From Salipiger bermudensis (GTDB lineage: Bacteria > Pseudomonadota > Alphaproteobacteria > Rhodobacterales > Rhodobacteraceae), in contig NZ_JAIUZY010000007.1 of NCBI RefSeq assembly GCF_020171625.1, positions 124,001-188,000 of the forward strand: a stretch of 64,000 nucleotides of DNA, read 5' to 3'. Position 1 is the first letter of the stretch, and each line of letters begins with the position of its first letter. This document shows positions 62,059 through 64,000 of the stretch, piece after piece. Both the position numbers and the translations under genes were made by a program. Under the pieces are notes generated by a model, which made no database searches, was not told the origin of the DNA, and worked only from the letters and a program-made list of their open reading frames with translations.

Positions 62059-62568
62059 TCAGGCCCCCATGGCGATGTCGAACTCGACCTCGTGCTCGTC
62101 TCCGGCAGAGTGATCCTCTTCCTGGACAACGTACTTGATCTTGATGTTCTCGAACGCGAAGCCGATCTTTTCCTGAAGCTCCTGACCTTCACGCTCGATG
62201 CCCTCGGAATCGGTGATCCGTCCGACGCCGTCGATCTCGTATCTCGAGATGATCGTGTTGGTCATGGTGATGGTGAGGTAGTCGAGATGGGCATCGCCCG
62301 AGTCCCGCCGCACCGTCACGATCACGTCCTTAAAGCTCTTCGCCTGCATCGCGGCGAGCGCGATATAGGGCGAAGAGGCATCGTAGACCTTCTTGCAGTA
62401 GAGCGACGAGACCTCCGCGCGCGAGCGCGCCCGGCCACGGCCGGTTTGGGCGGTGGCGGCCTGCTCGACCGACCACATGATGTCGGTGATGTCGATCTCG
62501 TCCTCATGGTCGGCGCGCTGCGACTCGCCGTCGATATCCGGGATTTTCAGATAGCCGGTAAATGCCAT
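62059..62568 (-). CDS. hcp: Hcp, type VI tube protein (TssD)
   Basis: A 169-residue protein that stacks as hexamers to form the secreted inner tube. Family landmarks are MAFTGYLKIPDIDGESQ, DITDIMWSVEQ, SPYIALAAMQAKSFKDVIVT and the C-terminal FAFENIKIKYV. GGAGAGGTAGA precedes the ATG. It lies 30 bases downstream of tssC in the core operon and would be among its most abundant products. Confidence 0.96.
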   Translation of the reverse strand: MAFTGYLKIPDIDGESQRADHEDEIDITDIMWSVEQAATAQTGRGRARSRAEVSSLYCKKVYDASSPYIALAAMQAKSFKDVIVTVRRDSGDAHLDYLTITMTNTIISRYEIDGVGRITDSEGIEREGQELQEKIGFAFENIKIKYVVQEEDHSAGDEHEVEFDIAMGA

Positions 62569-62598
62569 TCTACCTCTCCATTTGCTTCAAATTCAGTA

Positions 62599-64000
62599 TT
62601 ACGATTTCACGGAGGGCAGCTCGGAGACGAGCCTCAGGCTCGCGTTGATCCCCTCCAGCTGGTAATGCGGCCGAAGGTAGAAGCGGGCGTTGTAATACCC
62701 GGGACGTCCCTCGACGCTGTCCACCTGCACCTCGGCGGCGGCAAGCGGTCGTCGGGCCTTGGCCTTGTCATCGGCCATGGCCGGATTGGCGAGGACGTAG
62801 CGGTTAATCCACTCTCCCAGCCAAACCTGCATATCGGCGCGTTCCTTGAAGCTTCCGACTTTGTCGCGCGCGATGGCTTTGAGGTAATGGGCGAACCGGC
62901 TGACCGGAAACAGATAGGGAAGGTTCGCCGACAGGCGTTCGTTGGCCTGCGCATCCGGGTCGAGCAGCTTGCCGGCCCGCGTTTCGTCATCCTGCAAGGA
63001 GTGTGCCCCGATGAAGGCGGCCACGTCGGTGTTCTTGCGGTGCAGGATGGGCATCATGCCGAGCTTGGCGAGTTCCGCCTCGCGCCGGTCGTCGATGGCG
63101 ATCTCGGTGGGGCATTTCATCGCCACCGAGCCGTCGTCGGTGGGGAAAGTGTGCACCGGCAGGTTCATCACCGTGCCGCCGGATTCCACGCCCCGGATCT
63201 GCGTCCCCCAGCCCGAGATCTTGTGGCTGCGGTTGATGTTCACGCCCATGGCGAAGGCCGCATTCATCCAGACGTAATGGTCGTGCTGGCCGTCGAGCTC
63301 TTCCTCGAAGTCGAAGCCCTTCACCGGCACCGTCTCGGCGCCATAGGGCAGACGCCCGAGCACCCGCGGCATGGTCAGGCCGATATAGCGCGCATCCTCG
63401 GATTCGCGCAGCGACTGCCAGCTGGCATATTCCGGGCTCGACACGATCTGCTCGAGATCCTGCGGGTTGGGCAGTTCCTGCCAGCTTTCCATGCGGAACA
63501 GCTGCGGCGCGGCGGCGGCGATGAACGGGGCGTGCGCCGAGGCGCAGATGCCACTGAGATTGCGCAACATGCCCACGTCCTTGGGCTTGTGGCTGAACTC
63601 GTAGGCCCCGACGATGGCGCCGAAGGGCTCGCCCCCGAACATCGAGTACTCGTCCGAGTAGATCTTCTTGAAGACCGCCGACTGGTCCCACATCTGGCCC
63701 TCGTAATCCTCGAGGTGATCGGCCAGCTCGTCCTTCTTCATGTTCATCACCCGGATCTTCAGCTTCTGATCCGTTTCGGTGTTGTTCACGAGGTAATGCA
63801 GCCCGCGCCAGGTGCCCTCGATCTCGCGCACCTCCGGGGCGTGCAGGATTTCGTTCATCTGCTTCGACAGCATCTGATCGATGCCCGCGATCAGCGACTT
63901 GATCGATTTCACCGCGTTGCCCGAAATCGTCGCGGTGCCCGACTTCTCCTTCGCCGCCACCGCAAGGTTGGCGACCAGCGACTGCAGCTTGTCGCTCTCG
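62599..64000 (-). CDS. tssC: TssC type VI sheath large subunit, 5' end beyond the window
   Basis: About 467 C-terminal residues of the contractile sheath subunit. EIEGTWRGLHYLVNNTETDQ, SAVFKKIYSDEYSMFGGEPFG, the SGICASAHAPFIAAAAPQLF segment and the terminal YNARFYLRPHYQLEGINASL are TssC hallmarks. The frame stays open past 63960 to the right edge (ESDKLQSLVANLA), so the start lies outside; full length is near 490-500. TssB should be the next gene upstream. Confidence 0.96.
   Translation of the reverse strand, partial: ESDKLQSLVANLAVAAKEKSGTATISGNAVKSIKSLIAGIDQMLSKQMNEILHAPEVREIEGTWRGLHYLVNNTETDQKLKIRVMNMKKDELADHLEDYEGQMWDQSAVFKKIYSDEYSMFGGEPFGAIVGAYEFSHKPKDVGMLRNLSGICASAHAPFIAAAAPQLFRMESWQELPNPQDLEQIVSSPEYASWQSLRESEDARYIGLTMPRVLGRLPYGAETVPVKGFDFEEELDGQHDHYVWMNAAFAMGVNINRSHKISGWGTQIRGVESGGTVMNLPVHTFPTDDGSVAMKCPTEIAIDDRREAELAKLGMMPILHRKNTDVAAFIGAHSLQDDETRAGKLLDPDAQANERLSANLPYLFPVSRFAHYLKAIARDKVGSFKERADMQVWLGEWINRYVLANPAMADDKAKARRPLAAAEVQVDSVEGRPGYYNARFYLRPHYQLEGINASLRLVSELPSVKS

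Overview
The window looks like chromosome of a marine alphaproteobacterium of the Rhodobacterales (Roseobacter group). GC is high with strong G/C third positions. It carries a NepR-EcfG-PhyR general stress response locus, three TRAP transporters, a DUF2842 gene after purA, and an acs/DUF4212/symporter acetate locus. I name no genus. I see no tRNA, rRNA or CRISPR array, and only one insertion-sequence remnant.

Region 1 (1-3.2 kb) is the general stress response. A truncated sensor kinase, the sigma factor EcfG and the anti-sigma factor NepR lie on the minus strand, and the response regulator PhyR diverges from them. An inverted repeat between nepR and phyR holds two overlapping EcfG-type promoters. 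A third EcfG-type promoter precedes two tiny membrane-protein genes. Region 2 (3.4-6.5 kb) is a TRAP transporter (dctP-Q-M). Region 3 (7-15.6 kb) is an acetate locus: acetyl-CoA synthetase, a zinc-type adenylate kinase, a two-part sodium/solute symporter, a cNMP/CBS/DUF294 regulator, and a membrane-anchored protein with a DnaQ-type exonuclease domain. Region 4 (16.2-20.4 kb) is a TAXI-type TRAP system with its universal stress protein. It is followed by a cupin regulator divergent from an acetyltransferase, a small transporter and an AspT-like antiporter (20.4-23.7 kb), then a small lipoprotein, an IS5-like remnant, purA and DUF2842 (24-26.2 kb).

Region 5 (26.9-35.2 kb) is a sugar-acid locus. 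A minus-strand operon encodes a zinc dehydrogenase, a tagaturonate-reductase-like enzyme and an altronate dehydratase. Two GntR regulators and a TRAP transporter are read in the other direction. The enzyme set best fits L-galactonate -> D-tagaturonate -> D-altronate -> 2-keto-3-deoxygluconate.

Region 6 (37.2-64 kb) is a large type VI secretion (T6SS) locus. On the right, the core runs tssC(partial)-hcp-tssE-tssF-tssG-tagH-tssJ-tssK-tssL-tssM-tagF on the minus strand. In the middle, a plus-strand set encodes a PP2C phosphatase, a membrane-anchored M15 peptidase, a second TssM-like protein without NTPase but with a DotU-like N-terminus, and VgrG. On the left is a cargo module: DUF2169, a ketosynthase-like protein, a DUF4150 (PAAR-like) protein with a probable HNH-type nuclease tail, and a beta-rich protein that may be its immunity partner. 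A short TIGR02270-like gene, DUF6484 and an OmpA protein lie between. TssA, TssB, ClpH/ClpV and any PpkA kinase are not in view and may lie beyond 64 kb.

The most interesting candidates are the DUF4150-nuclease/beta-rich pair, the NTPase-less TssM paralogue with its M15 and PP2C neighbours, the divergent EcfG promoter palindrome, and a recurring strong hairpin between the binding-protein gene and the permease gene in all three TRAP operons.
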